A program made the position numbers and the translations under genes. From NCBI GenBank assembly GCA_013215505.1, contig JABSQZ010000001.1, positions 310,001 to 374,000 of the forward strand: DNA of 64,000 nt, given 5' to 3'. Each line of letters starts with the position of its first letter. The stretch's first letter is position 1. Shown in pieces: positions 9,434-18,078 of this stretch. The stretch is from Oceanospirillaceae bacterium (GTDB taxonomy: Bacteria > Pseudomonadota > Gammaproteobacteria > Pseudomonadales > Balneatricaceae). The notes below the pieces were generated by a model. That model ran no database searches. It was not told where the DNA came from and worked only from the letters and a program-made list of their open reading frames with translations.

Positions 9434-10087
9434 ATGGCTTTACTTATCTTCAACAATGGGACTTTGACACCGGGTGTGTCCCGCAGACAACAGACTAATC
9501 CTGGTGTTGTTAACCACTCTTTAAAACAGCTAGATTTATCGCTTCCGCTGGCGAACGACTACCAGCCACAATACCAGTCTCAAGGACGTCAGCAAACTGC
9601 CGGCCCACAAAAAAAAGCGGCTACTTTGGCCGCCCCCGGCCAAACTCTTAGCTATATCAATACCAGTAAAACAGCCAATACTTTGGAAAACCGACGCCGC
9701 TTAAGTGCCGCTCATGTCATGAGTTCTCCCGTGATCACGGCGGTGGCACACGATCTGGTTTCCCATGCTCAACAATTGATGCAAGAAAATGATATTTCAC
9801 ACATTGTTATAATTGACAGTGAAAACCACCCGCTGGGAATGATCAGCGCCAATGAATTGTTAAAAATTGAGTCCCCTCAATCCAGCTTTATTCAAAGCAT
9901 GCTCGGGGCAAAAGTGCTAGCTGTCTCTGAGGACACTTTGGTTCGCGATGTAGCCATCACTATGATGAAATACAAAGTGTCAGCTTTTTCGGTAGTGAAT
10001 GCTCGTCATCAAGTCACTGGAATCATTAGTCGCAGTGATTTACTGAGCCTTTTAGTTCGAGGTCCCAATCAGCGGACCACAGCTTAG
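9434..10087 (+). CDS. CBS-domain protein
   Basis: A 217-residue cytoplasmic protein with a Gln-rich, poorly structured N-terminal half (about 1-85) and a pair of CBS motifs (about 95-150 and 158-212) that normally form a Bateman module binding adenine nucleotides. Recognisable CBS features are SAAHVMSSPVITA, HIVIIDSENHPLGMIS and SAFSVVNARHQVTGIIS. ATG at 9434 is chosen because AAGGAG lies at 9422-9427; an upstream TTG (9365) has no RBS. It has no fused catalytic or transport domain, so the output partner is unknown. Similar stand-alone CBS proteins with a MAL-type N-terminus are common in marine gammaproteobacteria (from memory). Confidence 0.82.
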   Translation: MALLIFNNGTLTPGVSRRQQTNPGVVNHSLKQLDLSLPLANDYQPQYQSQGRQQTAGPQKKAATLAAPGQTLSYINTSKTANTLENRRRLSAAHVMSSPVITAVAHDLVSHAQQLMQENDISHIVIIDSENHPLGMISANELLKIESPQSSFIQSMLGAKVLAVSEDTLVRDVAITMMKYKVSAFSVVNARHQVTGIISRSDLLSLLVRGPNQRTTA

Positions 10088-10213
10088 TGCGGGTATGTAA
10101 GTATCTTGCCAGCGCTGAGCACTAGTATTATTTATTAGCAGCGCCCCCTAGCGGCTTACCCAGCGGGCAGATAAGCGCTTTCCCTCCGCCAATCCAGGCA
10201 AAAATATCTGCTG

Positions 10214-10747
10214 TTACAGTAATTTACTCAAACTCAGGCTGAGATCCTGCGCATCTGAAGTGAGGTAGATCTCACCCGCGCTAATAGACACAGTCAATTG
10301 CATTTTGCGCTCGACAAATTGTTCCAGTTTAGCCGCTTGTTTATGGTCAAACTTAAAAACCTCAATATGCGGCAGAGCCCGATAGGCGGCCTCGGCTTTT
10401 TGCCACCAAATATCTGTTTCACTACCATAGGCATACAAGATCACTTTTGGTGAACGGCTAATTCCCTTGCGCATTCTCTCGGCGCTGGCCTGGCCCACCG
10501 ATATCCAACTCTGAACTTCCAGGCTGGGTGATATTTGCCACAGATCGGGCTCGTCCTGGGATGAAAGTCCTTTAGTAAACTGCAGATCACTGTGGTAGTT
10601 GAGGGAAAATACCATCAACCTAATCATCATTCTAATCTGGGTTTCTGAAGGGTGCTGGGCGATGGTAAATTTGCAGTTGTCGTAAACATTTCTATCGGTA
10701 TCAACTAACTGCAAATCGACTTTGTATAAGGTAGGTTTTAATGCCAT
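10214..10747 (-). CDS. yaeQ: YaeQ family protein
   Basis: Protein of 177 residues matching the YaeQ family nearly end to end: an opening MALKPTLYKV, then HPSETQIRMMIRL and DEPDLWQ, all family hallmarks. YaeQ folds as a variant of the PD-(D/E)XK nuclease superfamily, but its biochemical role is not established; an early report proposed suppression of an rfaH defect. The start abuts the stop of the upstream TIGR02647 gene (10748), so the two are probably one operon. Confidence 0.93.
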   Translation of the reverse strand: MALKPTLYKVDLQLVDTDRNVYDNCKFTIAQHPSETQIRMMIRLMVFSLNYHSDLQFTKGLSSQDEPDLWQISPSLEVQSWISVGQASAERMRKGISRSPKVILYAYGSETDIWWQKAEAAYRALPHIEVFKFDHKQAAKLEQFVERKMQLTVSISAGEIYLTSDAQDLSLSLSKLL

Positions 10748-11005
10748 TTAAGATGTGGTGTCCAATTTAGCAGGGGTGGTTAGAATACTTTGTAAACGCT
10801 CGAAATGATCAGCGGCATCTTTGCCCAGATCGGTGAGATAACCGCCATCGTTTTGCGAGATTAAGCCTTTGTCAAATAGTCTTTGTGCCGCATCGATAAG
10901 ATTCTGCGATGCCTGGGTATGAACTTTAATGCCCTCAAAAGTAGAGCTTAATTTAAATTGAGAGAGTAGTGTTAACTCATCAATAAGATCTGCATTTAAT
11001 TTCAT
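10748..11005 (-). CDS. TIGR02647-type small conserved protein
   Basis: An 85-residue protein with the family pattern LxLLxxFxL.T..EGIKVH, followed by A..RLFDKGLISQ.DGGYLTDLG.DAA. This family is annotated as TIGR02647, a predicted winged-helix-like small protein of gammaproteobacteria without an assigned function. ATG at 11005 is preceded by AAGGAT at suitable spacing. It lies directly upstream of yaeQ with no gap between stop and start, suggesting co-translation. DNA binding is inference only. Confidence 0.85.
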   Translation of the reverse strand: MKLNADLIDELTLLSQFKLSSTFEGIKVHTQASQNLIDAAQRLFDKGLISQNDGGYLTDLGKDAADHFERLQSILTTPAKLDTTS

Positions 11006-11307
11006 CTTTGTATCCTTTTATAATTTTCCCTATTTGCTCAAACACCTTACTCTGGCAGCAGCATAGTTTCAAGCAGTTAGCTTATAAAACAGCTGCCGTT
11101 AGGGAAGCTGACATAAAGCCCTAGGTTTCTTGGCAACAGTGTGAGCGGTCGGGGAAGTGGGTGGCATGCGGGCAAGTCTGAGCCAATCTGTCAAACAGCT
11201 CTGGCTTGCCCTGCTGTCATTACTTAGTTAGATTCACTGTAGCAGTGAATTGGAAAACTCGCGCGGCAACTTGCTGAATTTATTTGCAACCCCTCTGTCA
11301 GGCTACT
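11006..11307. other. Intergenic region between hpaR and the TIGR02647 gene
   Basis: No coding sequence is supported. It contains a 19-bp perfect hairpin at 11232-11250 and a looser GGGCAAG...CTTGCCC inverted repeat at about 11171-11217. It should also hold the promoter of the minus-strand TIGR02647-yaeQ pair, though no clear -35/-10 pair was found. Confidence 0.45.
11232..11250. terminator. Perfect 8-bp hairpin downstream of hpaR
   Basis: ATTCACTG, TAG loop, CAGTGAAT forms a perfect stem about 58 bp past the hpaR stop. No T-run follows on either strand, so rho-independent termination is doubtful; it may be a protein site or an mRNA-stabilising 3' hairpin. Confidence 0.35.
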
Positions 11308-11766
11308 TTAGGTAGGCAGCTGAACCGGTTTAACTTTGATGTTACTCAATTCGATTAAAGACTCAATATCCGTATAGATCTGTGCGATTAAATCGCTGCC
11401 CCATGCCTGCTCAATCAGCTGGTATTGCTGTTGCACCAAAGGAATTATTTCTCGGGCCAATTGTTCACTTTTAGCGGTCAACGAGATCAGTACCCGCCTT
11501 TTATCGCCTTTGAGAGGCTGTCTGTCAATCAGACCCATTTCACCCAGTCGCTTGAGAATTCCGGTCATGCTCGGACTTAAAATTTCACAGCACTCACACA
11601 AGTAACAGGGCTCCGCTGTGCCCTCTTCAAACAGTACCCGCAATACCCGCCACTGCTGTTCTGTCAGTCCAAAGTGTTTGAGAATCGGCCTGAATTGAGA
11701 AATGATAGTCTCGCGGGCCTTGGTTAATAATAACGGTAAGTTTCTCTGTGAAATATGTTGATCCAT
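11308..11766 (-). CDS. hpaR: MarR-family repressor of homoprotocatechuate degradation
   Basis: A 152-residue MarR-type regulator. The pattern LLLTKARETIISQFRPILK...LTEQQWRVLRVL, then LSPSMTGILKRLGEMGLI and DKRRVLISLT, matches HpaR closely: helix-turn-helix about 50-90 with the wing after it. In E. coli, HpaR represses the hpa meta-cleavage operon and its own gene and is released by pathway aromatics. Here it is divergent from hpaG1G2EDFHI, the expected arrangement. The 324-bp gap contains two copies of TAACATRTTAG, the best candidate operators. A possible -10 TATAAT for hpaR lies at 11811-11806 on the minus strand. Confidence 0.93.
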   Translation of the reverse strand: MDQHISQRNLPLLLTKARETIISQFRPILKHFGLTEQQWRVLRVLFEEGTAEPCYLCECCEILSPSMTGILKRLGEMGLIDRQPLKGDKRRVLISLTAKSEQLAREIIPLVQQQYQLIEQAWGSDLIAQIYTDIESLIELSNIKVKPVQLPT

Positions 11767-11805
11767 ACTATTTTCCGATGGTTATTTTAATAGTTAACTC
11801 AAATC

Positions 11806-11835
11806 ATTATAAACTGGGAAGCTGCGAACATTTCA
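11806..11835 (-). promoter_or_regulatory. Possible hpaR promoter
   Basis: On the minus strand a perfect TATAAT lies at 11811-11806. A weak CTGAAA at 11835-11830 is 18 bp upstream of it. Transcription would begin about 33 nt before the hpaR ATG. The -10 is good and the -35 poor, as fits a regulated promoter. Confidence 0.4.
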
Positions 11836-12020
11836 GCTACCCGCCGAATATTAGGCATTCGCCGATCTGGGCACCGCGGTCACAGGCATGCATTACCAGC
11901 CATACTGGCTGTCTTCAAAGCTGCAGCAACAAGCCTGCACCTTGAGCAAGCCGATACTCAAGAGATAAGATTTTACTAGTATTGGTAATAATAGTTCCGG
12001 TTTAACGCTTATGTTACCAG

Positions 12021-12063
12021 TTGACAAATTAACATGTTAGCGATTATATTACTAACATATTAG
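12021..12063 (+). promoter_or_regulatory. hpa operon promoter with duplicated HpaR-type operator
   Basis: A perfect -35 TTGACA (12021-12026) is followed after 18 bp by a -10 TATATT (12045-12050). The 11-mer TAACATRTTAG occurs twice: TAACATGTTAG at 12030-12040, in the spacer, and TAACATATTAG at 12053-12063, over the start site. Their starts are 23 bp apart, about two helical turns. The first contains the perfect palindrome TAACATGTTA; the second sits in ACTAA-CATA-TTAGT. Placement in and just after the core promoter is typical for repression. Assignment to HpaR is inference from divergence. Confidence 0.72.
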
Positions 12064-12090
12064 TGAATTGTAGTGTTTCAGGAGTTTTCA

Positions 12091-12792
12091 ATGTCGATAC
12101 TTATCAATCAAATAAAACAGCAAAGCCTGCCAGAGGTCTTACGCTCTATAAACAGCGCGGTCTATGGAGTCGTGTTAAATGATCAAAAATCCGTCGCCGC
12201 AATGCAATCACAATTTAGCAGCCCCCCCTATAAAGCCTCCCCTATTGCACCTGTGTTATACATAAAGCCGAAAAACACTTTCGCCCAGAACAACGCGCAA
12301 ATAACCCTACCCGGGGATGAGAGCGGCGTTGAAGTTGCTGCCAGTCTCGCCTTAGTAATTGGCCAGAAAACCACTGCAGTCTCCGCTGATCAGGCCCTGG
12401 CGCGAATCGCCGGTGTAGCTTTAGTCGCCGATTTATCCCTGCCCCATGCTAGTTACTACCGCCCGGCAATTCGCCAGAAATGCTTTGATGGCGCGCTGCC
12501 AATTGCCGATTCATTAATTAACATAGATGATGCAGCCGCGATTTCCCAACTGTGCCTGGATACTTATATCAACAATGAGTTAGTTAAGAGCCACCGATTA
12601 GACAACTTAGTACGCAGTGCTGAACAGTTACTGGCAGATGTCAGTGCCTATATGAGCTTACGCCCGGGAGATCTACTATTGTTAGGAATCAGCTATCAAG
12701 CACCGCTGGCCAAACTCGGTGATAAAGTAAAGGTCTCTATTGCAGGCCAGGCTGAAGTATCTTTCACCATTAACTCAGGAGCGCAGCAATGA
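12091..12792 (+). CDS. hpaG1: OPET decarboxylase/HHDD isomerase, N-terminal-type subunit
   Basis: First half of the HpaG function, which decarboxylates 5-oxopent-3-ene-1,2,5-tricarboxylate and isomerises the product. It belongs to the fumarylacetoacetate hydrolase fold; 233 residues with LYIKPKNTF, ALVIGQ and LRPGDLLLLG. Where HpaG2 has the metal-binding E-x-E (ECELAVVIGK), this chain reads AASLALVIGQ, so the acidic ligand pair is absent. The N-terminal half of fused enteric HpaG also lacks it (from memory). ATG at 12091 has CAGGAG at 12079-12084; an upstream in-frame GTG at 12073 would lie before this RBS. It overlaps hpaG2 by 4 bp. Confidence 0.9.
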   Translation: MSILINQIKQQSLPEVLRSINSAVYGVVLNDQKSVAAMQSQFSSPPYKASPIAPVLYIKPKNTFAQNNAQITLPGDESGVEVAASLALVIGQKTTAVSADQALARIAGVALVADLSLPHASYYRPAIRQKCFDGALPIADSLINIDDAAAISQLCLDTYINNELVKSHRLDNLVRSAEQLLADVSAYMSLRPGDLLLLGISYQAPLAKLGDKVKVSIAGQAEVSFTINSGAQQ

Positions 12793-13550
12793 AACACGGA
12801 CGCATTTACCACAATGGCGCGATAGTGCCAGTCACTGAAGAAAATGGACGTGTACGACTTGCCAGCGGTCGATTGCTAGATGAAAAAACGCTGCAGTGGC
12901 TACCGCCAGTGGAACCTGGCAGCGTCTTTGCACTAGGCCTCAACTACGCCGATCACGCCGCCGAGCTGTCTTTTAAAGCGCCCGACAAGCCACTGGTTTT
13001 TTTGAAAGGTGCCAATGCTTTTACCGGTCACCGCTGTATCACCCGGCGCCCCGCCGATGTCACTTATATGCACTACGAGTGTGAGTTGGCGGTAGTCATA
13101 GGCAAAGAGGCAAAGAACATCTCTCGTAAAGACGCCTACGATTACGTCGCCGGTTACACCATTGCCAACGACTACGCCTTTCGGGATTATCTGGAAAACT
13201 ATTATCGGCCTAATCTGCGGGTGAAAAATCGTGATCACTGTACTCCGCTGGGCCCCTGGTTAGTTGACCGTCAGGACATCCCGGATCCGATGAAGTTAAG
13301 TTTGTGCACTTATATTAACGGCGAAAAAACTCAGCAGGGCTCGACCTCAGACATGGTATTCGATATACCGGCACTGATCGTCTATCTATCAGAGTTTATG
13401 ACCTTAAGCCCGGGTGACATTATTTTAACCGGTACCCCGACCGGCATCGCTGATACGCAGCCGGGAGATGAAATCATCACCGAAATTGAAGGTATTGGGC
13501 AACTTATTAACACTGTTGTCGATGACAAAACCTGGTATGCGAGTAACTAA
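12789..13550 (+). CDS. hpaG2: OPET decarboxylase/HHDD isomerase, C-terminal-type subunit
   Basis: FAH-family catalytic subunit of the decarboxylase/isomerase, 253 residues. Hallmarks are FALGLNYADHAAEL, PLVFLKGAN, MHYECELAVVIGK (metal-binding E-x-E), IANDYAFRDYLENYYRPNLR and LSPGDIILTGTPTG. Together with HpaG1 it converts 5-oxopent-3-ene-1,2,5-tricarboxylate to 2-oxohept-3-ene-1,7-dioate plus CO2. In enteric bacteria G1 and G2 are one fused polypeptide; here they are separate genes with ATGA overlap, which should enforce balanced synthesis. The next gene, hpaE, begins 2 bp after the stop. Confidence 0.94.
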   Translation: MKHGRIYHNGAIVPVTEENGRVRLASGRLLDEKTLQWLPPVEPGSVFALGLNYADHAAELSFKAPDKPLVFLKGANAFTGHRCITRRPADVTYMHYECELAVVIGKEAKNISRKDAYDYVAGYTIANDYAFRDYLENYYRPNLRVKNRDHCTPLGPWLVDRQDIPDPMKLSLCTYINGEKTQQGSTSDMVFDIPALIVYLSEFMTLSPGDIILTGTPTGIADTQPGDEIITEIEGIGQLINTVVDDKTWYASN

Positions 13551-13552
13551 TA

Positions 13553-15004
13553 ATGATTAAACATATTATCAACGGCGAAAAAGTTAGCTCTGACGAGAGC
13601 TTTGACACTATCAACCCGGCAACCGGAAAAGTCATTACCCAAGTGGCACTTGGTGGACAAGCTGATATTGACGCAGCGGTAGCTGCAGCCAAAGCCGCAT
13701 TTCCGGCCTGGTCGAAACGCCCGGCTGCCGAGCGCGCTGCCCTGATGCGCAAGCTCGGGGAGCTGATCGATCAACATGTACCAGAAATCGCCGCCATGGA
13801 AACTCAAGACTGTGGTCAGACCATACACACTACCGGCAAAGTACTTATTCCGCGCGCCTCACACAATTTCAATTTTTTTGCAGAAATATGCACCCACGTC
13901 GATGGCGAGTGCTACCCAACTGACGATCACCTCAACTACACAACCTATGAACCCGTCGGTGTCTGTGCACTGATTTCGCCATGGAATGTACCTTTCATGA
14001 CGGCTACCTGGAAAGTTGCTCCCTGCCTGGCGCTTGGCAATACTGCAGTGCTGAAAATGTCTGAGCTGTCTCCCCTAAGTGCTAATCGCCTGGGTGAACT
14101 GGCGTTGCAAGCGGGCATTCCGGCGGGGGTACTCAACGTAGTCCACGGCTACGGAAGCACGGTGGGAGATGCATTGGTCACGCACCCGGATGTGCGGGCT
14201 ATATCTTTCACCGGCAGTACCGCCACTGGCAATACTATTATGTCCCGCGGAGGCCTGAAAAAGTATTCAATGGAGCTAGGGGGTAAATCCCCGGTTATTA
14301 TCTTCGAAGATGCGCACCCGGAGCGGGCTATGGATGCTGCATTGTTTATGGTCTTTTCGGTCAATGGTGAGCGCTGTACGGCGGGATCACGGATCTTAGT
14401 TCAGCGCAGCATTTACGATGAGTTTGTCGAGAAATTCGCCGCACGCAGCAACAATATTAAAGTGGGTGACCCCATGGATGAAACCACTAAAATAGGTCCG
14501 ATGATCTCTAAAGAACATCTGCAAAAAGTCAAAAATTATATCGAAATAGGTCAGTCGGAGGGAGCGAGATTAGTTGCCGGAGGCGGCACACCCATACTCC
14601 CCGCTGAATTTGCAGATGGCAACTGGGTCGAGGCGACAGTGTTTGCCGATGTAGATAACAGTATGCGCATCGCCCAGGAGGAGATTTTTGGCCCTGTGGC
14701 TTGCCTGATCCCCTTTGAAGATGAGGCTGAGGCGATTCGCATTGCCAATGACAGCAACTTCGGTCTGTCTTCCTATGTATGGACTGAGAACAATGCAAAG
14801 GCGCTGCGGGTGTCCAAGGCAATGGAGGCCGGCATGGTGTTTGTCAACAGCCAAAATATACGTGATTTACGTCAACCATTTGGTGGTACCAAAGGCTCCG
14901 GAGTCGGCCGTGAGGGCGGACACTGGAGCTTTGATGTATTTTGCGAGCCGAAGTTTGTCTGCATGAGTTTAGGCGAGCATCGCATCCCAAAATGGGGTGT
15001 TTAG
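13553..15004 (+). CDS. hpaE: 5-carboxymethyl-2-hydroxymuconate semialdehyde dehydrogenase
   Basis: NAD-dependent aldehyde dehydrogenase of 483 residues. It oxidises the ring-cleavage product of HpaD to 5-carboxymethyl-2-hydroxymuconate. ALDH landmarks: SPWNVPFMTATWK, FTGSTATG, MELGGKSPVIIF with the general-base Glu, NGERCTAGSR with the catalytic Cys, and EEIFGPV. Length and sequence match HpaE, and its place between hpaG2 and hpaD supports the assignment over other ALDHs. The start is 2 bp after the hpaG2 stop, so it depends on the operon message. Confidence 0.94.
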   Translation: MIKHIINGEKVSSDESFDTINPATGKVITQVALGGQADIDAAVAAAKAAFPAWSKRPAAERAALMRKLGELIDQHVPEIAAMETQDCGQTIHTTGKVLIPRASHNFNFFAEICTHVDGECYPTDDHLNYTTYEPVGVCALISPWNVPFMTATWKVAPCLALGNTAVLKMSELSPLSANRLGELALQAGIPAGVLNVVHGYGSTVGDALVTHPDVRAISFTGSTATGNTIMSRGGLKKYSMELGGKSPVIIFEDAHPERAMDAALFMVFSVNGERCTAGSRILVQRSIYDEFVEKFAARSNNIKVGDPMDETTKIGPMISKEHLQKVKNYIEIGQSEGARLVAGGGTPILPAEFADGNWVEATVFADVDNSMRIAQEEIFGPVACLIPFEDEAEAIRIANDSNFGLSSYVWTENNAKALRVSKAMEAGMVFVNSQNIRDLRQPFGGTKGSGVGREGGHWSFDVFCEPKFVCMSLGEHRIPKWGV

Positions 15005-15069
15005 CCGCATTTGCAACAGCGTTTGCAGTGCAAAAAAAAGTTATAGAATTCTGATTGTGGAGAATAAAA

Positions 15070-15921
15070 ATGGGCACTTTGGCACTAGCGGCAAAAATCA
15101 CACATGTCCCCTCGATGTACCTTTCGGAAATGGACGGCCCACACAAAGGTTGTCGCACGGCGGCGATCGATGGGCACAAAGAGATTCGCCGGCGCTGCAT
15201 TGAACTCGGGGTAGATACACTGGTGGTTTTTGATACCCACTGGCTGGTGAACTCGGGTTTCCACATCAACAACGCCGCGCATTTTTCCGGTATTTATACC
15301 AGTAACGAGCTGCCGCACTTTATCAAAAACATGCCCTATGAATATCAGGGTAACACTGAGCTAGGTGCATTGATCGCCACCGCGGCAACCGATGCTGGGG
15401 TATTTACTCGAGCTCACAGCGATACCACCTTGCCTCTGGAATATGGCACTTTAGTGCCGATGCGTTATATGAACGAAGACCAACGTTTCAAAGTCGTGTC
15501 AATATCGGCTTTTTTAACCGTGCACGAGCTGCTCGACAGTGCCAAGTTAGGTGCCGCGCTGCGCCAAGCGGTCGAACAGAAATATTCGGGCACAGTGGCA
15601 ATTCTGGCCTCGGGATCGCTATCGCATCGCTTTGCCCAGAACGGTGTTTCAGAGCAATACTTGCACAAAGTGTGGTCGCCTTTTTTACAGCAAACCGATG
15701 CCAGCGTGGTGGAAATGTGGCAAAACGGTGACTGGAAAGTTTTCACCCAAATGCTCGATGAGTACGCCAATAAATGTCATGGCGAGGGCAACATGCACGA
15801 TACCGCTATGTTGCTGGGGGCGCTGGGCTGGGATCAATACCGGGGAAAAGTCGAAGTGATCACCCCCTACTTTGGCAGCTCAGGCACTGGCCAGATCAAT
15901 GCCATATTCCCGGTGTTATAG
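15070..15921 (+). CDS. hpaD: 3,4-dihydroxyphenylacetate 2,3-dioxygenase
   Basis: Ring-cleaving extradiol dioxygenase that opens homoprotocatechuate to 5-carboxymethyl-2-hydroxymuconate semialdehyde using a mononuclear metal and O2. It is the class III (LigB-like) type, 283 residues, nearly collinear with enteric HpaD: LALAAKITHVPSMYLSEMDG, VVFDTHWLVNS, YTSNELPHF, EYGTLVPMRYMNED, LASGSLSHRF and GEGNMHDTAMLLG. ATG at 15070 follows GGAG (15059-15062) at 7 bp. An in-frame TTG at 15055 lies before this RBS and is not favoured. Confidence 0.95.
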   Translation: MGTLALAAKITHVPSMYLSEMDGPHKGCRTAAIDGHKEIRRRCIELGVDTLVVFDTHWLVNSGFHINNAAHFSGIYTSNELPHFIKNMPYEYQGNTELGALIATAATDAGVFTRAHSDTTLPLEYGTLVPMRYMNEDQRFKVVSISAFLTVHELLDSAKLGAALRQAVEQKYSGTVAILASGSLSHRFAQNGVSEQYLHKVWSPFLQQTDASVVEMWQNGDWKVFTQMLDEYANKCHGEGNMHDTAMLLGALGWDQYRGKVEVITPYFGSSGTGQINAIFPVL

Positions 15922-15964
15922 ACTGGAAATAATCCGTTATGCCATTAATTAGCAGGAGAAATTT

Positions 15965-16357
15965 GTGCCACATTTTGTTGTTGAATATACAGACAATATT
16001 AAAGATGAGCTCAACGTCCGGGCGATGTTAGTCAAAGTCAACCAGATCATCATCGCTCAACATGAGCTTTTCCCGATAGGCGGTATCCGCTCCAGGGCAA
16101 TAGAGCTACAAGATTATGTGATGAGTGATGATCAGGAGGACTACGCGTTTGTGCATGCCTCTCTGACTGTCGGCGCCGGTCGCAACCAGCAACAGATTGA
16201 TAAAACTTGCAGCGAAATTTTCCAGATGATGAAAGCGCATTTAGCCGAGTTGTTCGACCAGCGCTACATCGCTCTGTCTATGGAATTTCGAGAGTTCAGT
16301 GAAGCGGGAACTTATAAACACAACAACGTGCACGCTCGCTTCAAAAACAGGGGATAA
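15965..16357 (+). CDS. hpaF: 5-carboxymethyl-2-hydroxymuconate delta-isomerase
   Basis: Isomerase of the tautomerase superfamily, 130 residues, converting 5-carboxymethyl-2-hydroxymuconate to 5-oxopent-3-ene-1,2,5-tricarboxylate. It starts with GTG, supported by CAGGAG at 15953-15958, so the second residue is Pro. This becomes the N-terminal Pro-1 used as catalytic base in this superfamily, which strongly supports the start. Family features: [21 protein letters not shown] and [12 protein letters not shown]. It sits between hpaD and hpaH in pathway context. Confidence 0.94.
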   Translation: MPHFVVEYTDNIKDELNVRAMLVKVNQIIIAQHELFPIGGIRSRAIELQDYVMSDDQEDYAFVHASLTVGAGRNQQQIDKTCSEIFQMMKAHLAELFDQRYIALSMEFREFSEAGTYKHNNVHARFKNRG

Positions 16358-16359
16358 CT

Positions 16360-17163
16360 ATGATAGATCTAAATACCGCCAAGCAGTTGGCGCAGGAGCT
16401 ACACCAGGCAGAAAAATCCGGCGAGCAGTTACAGCAGATATCACTGCGCTACCCGGATATCAGCATCGATGAAGCTTATGCTATTCAGCGCCAATGGGTG
16501 GCTATAAAACTCGGCGAAGGGCAACAGATTAAAGGCCATAAAATAGGTCTGACCTCCCGTGCCATGCAGATGTCCTCGCAGATCACTGAGCCCGATTACG
16601 GCACTTTACTGGATGAAATGTTTTATGCTGATGGCAGTGAAATCCCCATTAGCCGCTTCATCGACCCCAAAGTTGAAGTGGAGCTGGCGTTTATTTTAGG
16701 CAAAAAGTTACAGGGCGAAAATATCACTATCTTTGATGTGCTATCGGCCACTGACTATATCACCCCGGCCGTAGAAATCATCGATGCCAGGGTACACAGG
16801 GCAGACCCAAGCAGCGGCAGAATGCGCAAAGTGATGGATACTATCGCTGACAATGCTGCCAATGCCGGTATTATTTTAGGCGGCCGCCCGGTGAAGCCAC
16901 AAGAGGTAGATTTACGTTGGGTCAGTGCGCTGCTGTATAAAAATGCGCTGATCGAAGAAACGGGTGTGGCCGCCGGGGTGCTTAACCATCCGGCCAATGG
17001 CGTCGCCTGGTTAGCTAAGAAGTTTGCTCCCCACGATATTGCCCTGGAGCCTGGACAGGTAATTCTGGCCGGGTCATTTACCCGCCCGGTAGCCGTATCG
17101 GCTGGCGACACGATACATGTTGACTACGGTCCACTGGGAAACATTAGCTGTCAATTCGTATAA
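16360..17163 (+). CDS. hpaH: 2-oxo-hept-4-ene-1,7-dioate hydratase
   Basis: Hydratase of the MhpD/HpcG family, 267 residues, adding water to 2-oxohept-4-ene-1,7-dioate to give 4-hydroxy-2-oxoheptane-1,7-dioate. Family patterns are [44 protein letters not shown] (metal-binding Glu pair) and [12 protein letters not shown]. It starts 2 bp after the hpaF stop, and 28 bp separate it from hpaI. Best read as HpaH because every flanking gene belongs to the same pathway. Confidence 0.94.
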   Translation: MIDLNTAKQLAQELHQAEKSGEQLQQISLRYPDISIDEAYAIQRQWVAIKLGEGQQIKGHKIGLTSRAMQMSSQITEPDYGTLLDEMFYADGSEIPISRFIDPKVEVELAFILGKKLQGENITIFDVLSATDYITPAVEIIDARVHRADPSSGRMRKVMDTIADNAANAGIILGGRPVKPQEVDLRWVSALLYKNALIEETGVAAGVLNHPANGVAWLAKKFAPHDIALEPGQVILAGSFTRPVAVSAGDTIHVDYGPLGNISCQFV

Positions 17164-17191
17164 ACCCCAGTCACTATAAAATGAGAACAGC

Positions 17192-17995
17192 ATGAGCACA
17201 CCCATCAATACTTTTAAACAGGCATTACAAGATGGCCGGACACAGTGGGGTTTTTGGCTGGGTCTGGCATCCCCTTACACTGCGGAAATATCGGCAGGTG
17301 CCGGATTCGACTGGTTGCTGATTGACGGCGAGCACGCGCCTAATGATATTCAATCGGTACTCGGGCAATTACAGGCCATTGCCCCCTACCCGACTGCGGC
17401 TGTCGTTCGACCGGCTGAAGGCACTACCGCCATCATCAAACAATTGTTGGATATAGGTGCGCAATCACTGTTAATCCCTATGGTTGAATCGGCAGCCCAG
17501 GCAACCGCGTTGGTACAAACCTGCCACTACCCGCCCCAGGGGATTCGCGGTGTGGGTACAGTACTGGCCCGCGCCGCCCAATGGGGACGCCACCAAGACT
17601 ATCTGACAAAAGCCAATGCTGAAGTTTGCCTGCTGCTGCAAGTTGAATCCCGGGCGGGGTTGGATGCGCTATCTGAGATAGTCAACACTGCAGGCGTAGA
17701 CGGAGTCTTTATTGGCCCGGCGGATCTCGCCGCCTCTCTGGGATATTTAGGTCAACCGGCACACCCCGAAGTGAAAGCAATTATTGAACAGGCACTAAAG
17801 ACCATTCGTGCAGCGGGTAAAGCGGCGGGGATTCTCGCCACAGATAAAGCACTGGCAGAACACTACCGCGGCTGCGGTGCGCAGTTTATCGCCATCGGTG
17901 TCGATACTTTAGTACTGGCAAACGGAGCCTCGGCGCTGGCGGCGTCAGTCAAAGGTGATTTGGCAGCGCCGGAGCCAGGCAACGGTGGTTATTAA
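17192..17995 (+). CDS. hpaI: 4-hydroxy-2-oxoheptanedioate aldolase
   Basis: Class II metal-dependent aldolase, 267 residues, splitting 4-hydroxy-2-oxoheptane-1,7-dioate into pyruvate and succinate semialdehyde, the last step of the pathway. Key elements: [11 protein letters not shown] with His48, VVRPAEG with the substrate-binding Arg, [21 protein letters not shown] (metal Glu) and [12 protein letters not shown] (metal Asp). Collinear with E. coli HpaI. The operon ends here; no succinate-semialdehyde dehydrogenase follows, and a gene elsewhere must finish the route. Confidence 0.95.
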   Translation: MSTPINTFKQALQDGRTQWGFWLGLASPYTAEISAGAGFDWLLIDGEHAPNDIQSVLGQLQAIAPYPTAAVVRPAEGTTAIIKQLLDIGAQSLLIPMVESAAQATALVQTCHYPPQGIRGVGTVLARAAQWGRHQDYLTKANAEVCLLLQVESRAGLDALSEIVNTAGVDGVFIGPADLAASLGYLGQPAHPEVKAIIEQALKTIRAAGKAAGILATDKALAEHYRGCGAQFIAIGVDTLVLANGASALAASVKGDLAAPEPGNGGY

Positions 17996-18078
17996 AAAGA
18001 GAACTACAGCATAGCAGTTTACATCTCAGCCCTTTTAGGCGCAGATAGTTTAATAATAGCTAACGGTGCCTCTGCGGC

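Noticed and set aside
14529-15318. Several overlapping minus-strand frames within hpaE/hpaD
   Set aside because: Mutually overlapping frames antisense to two well-identified genes.
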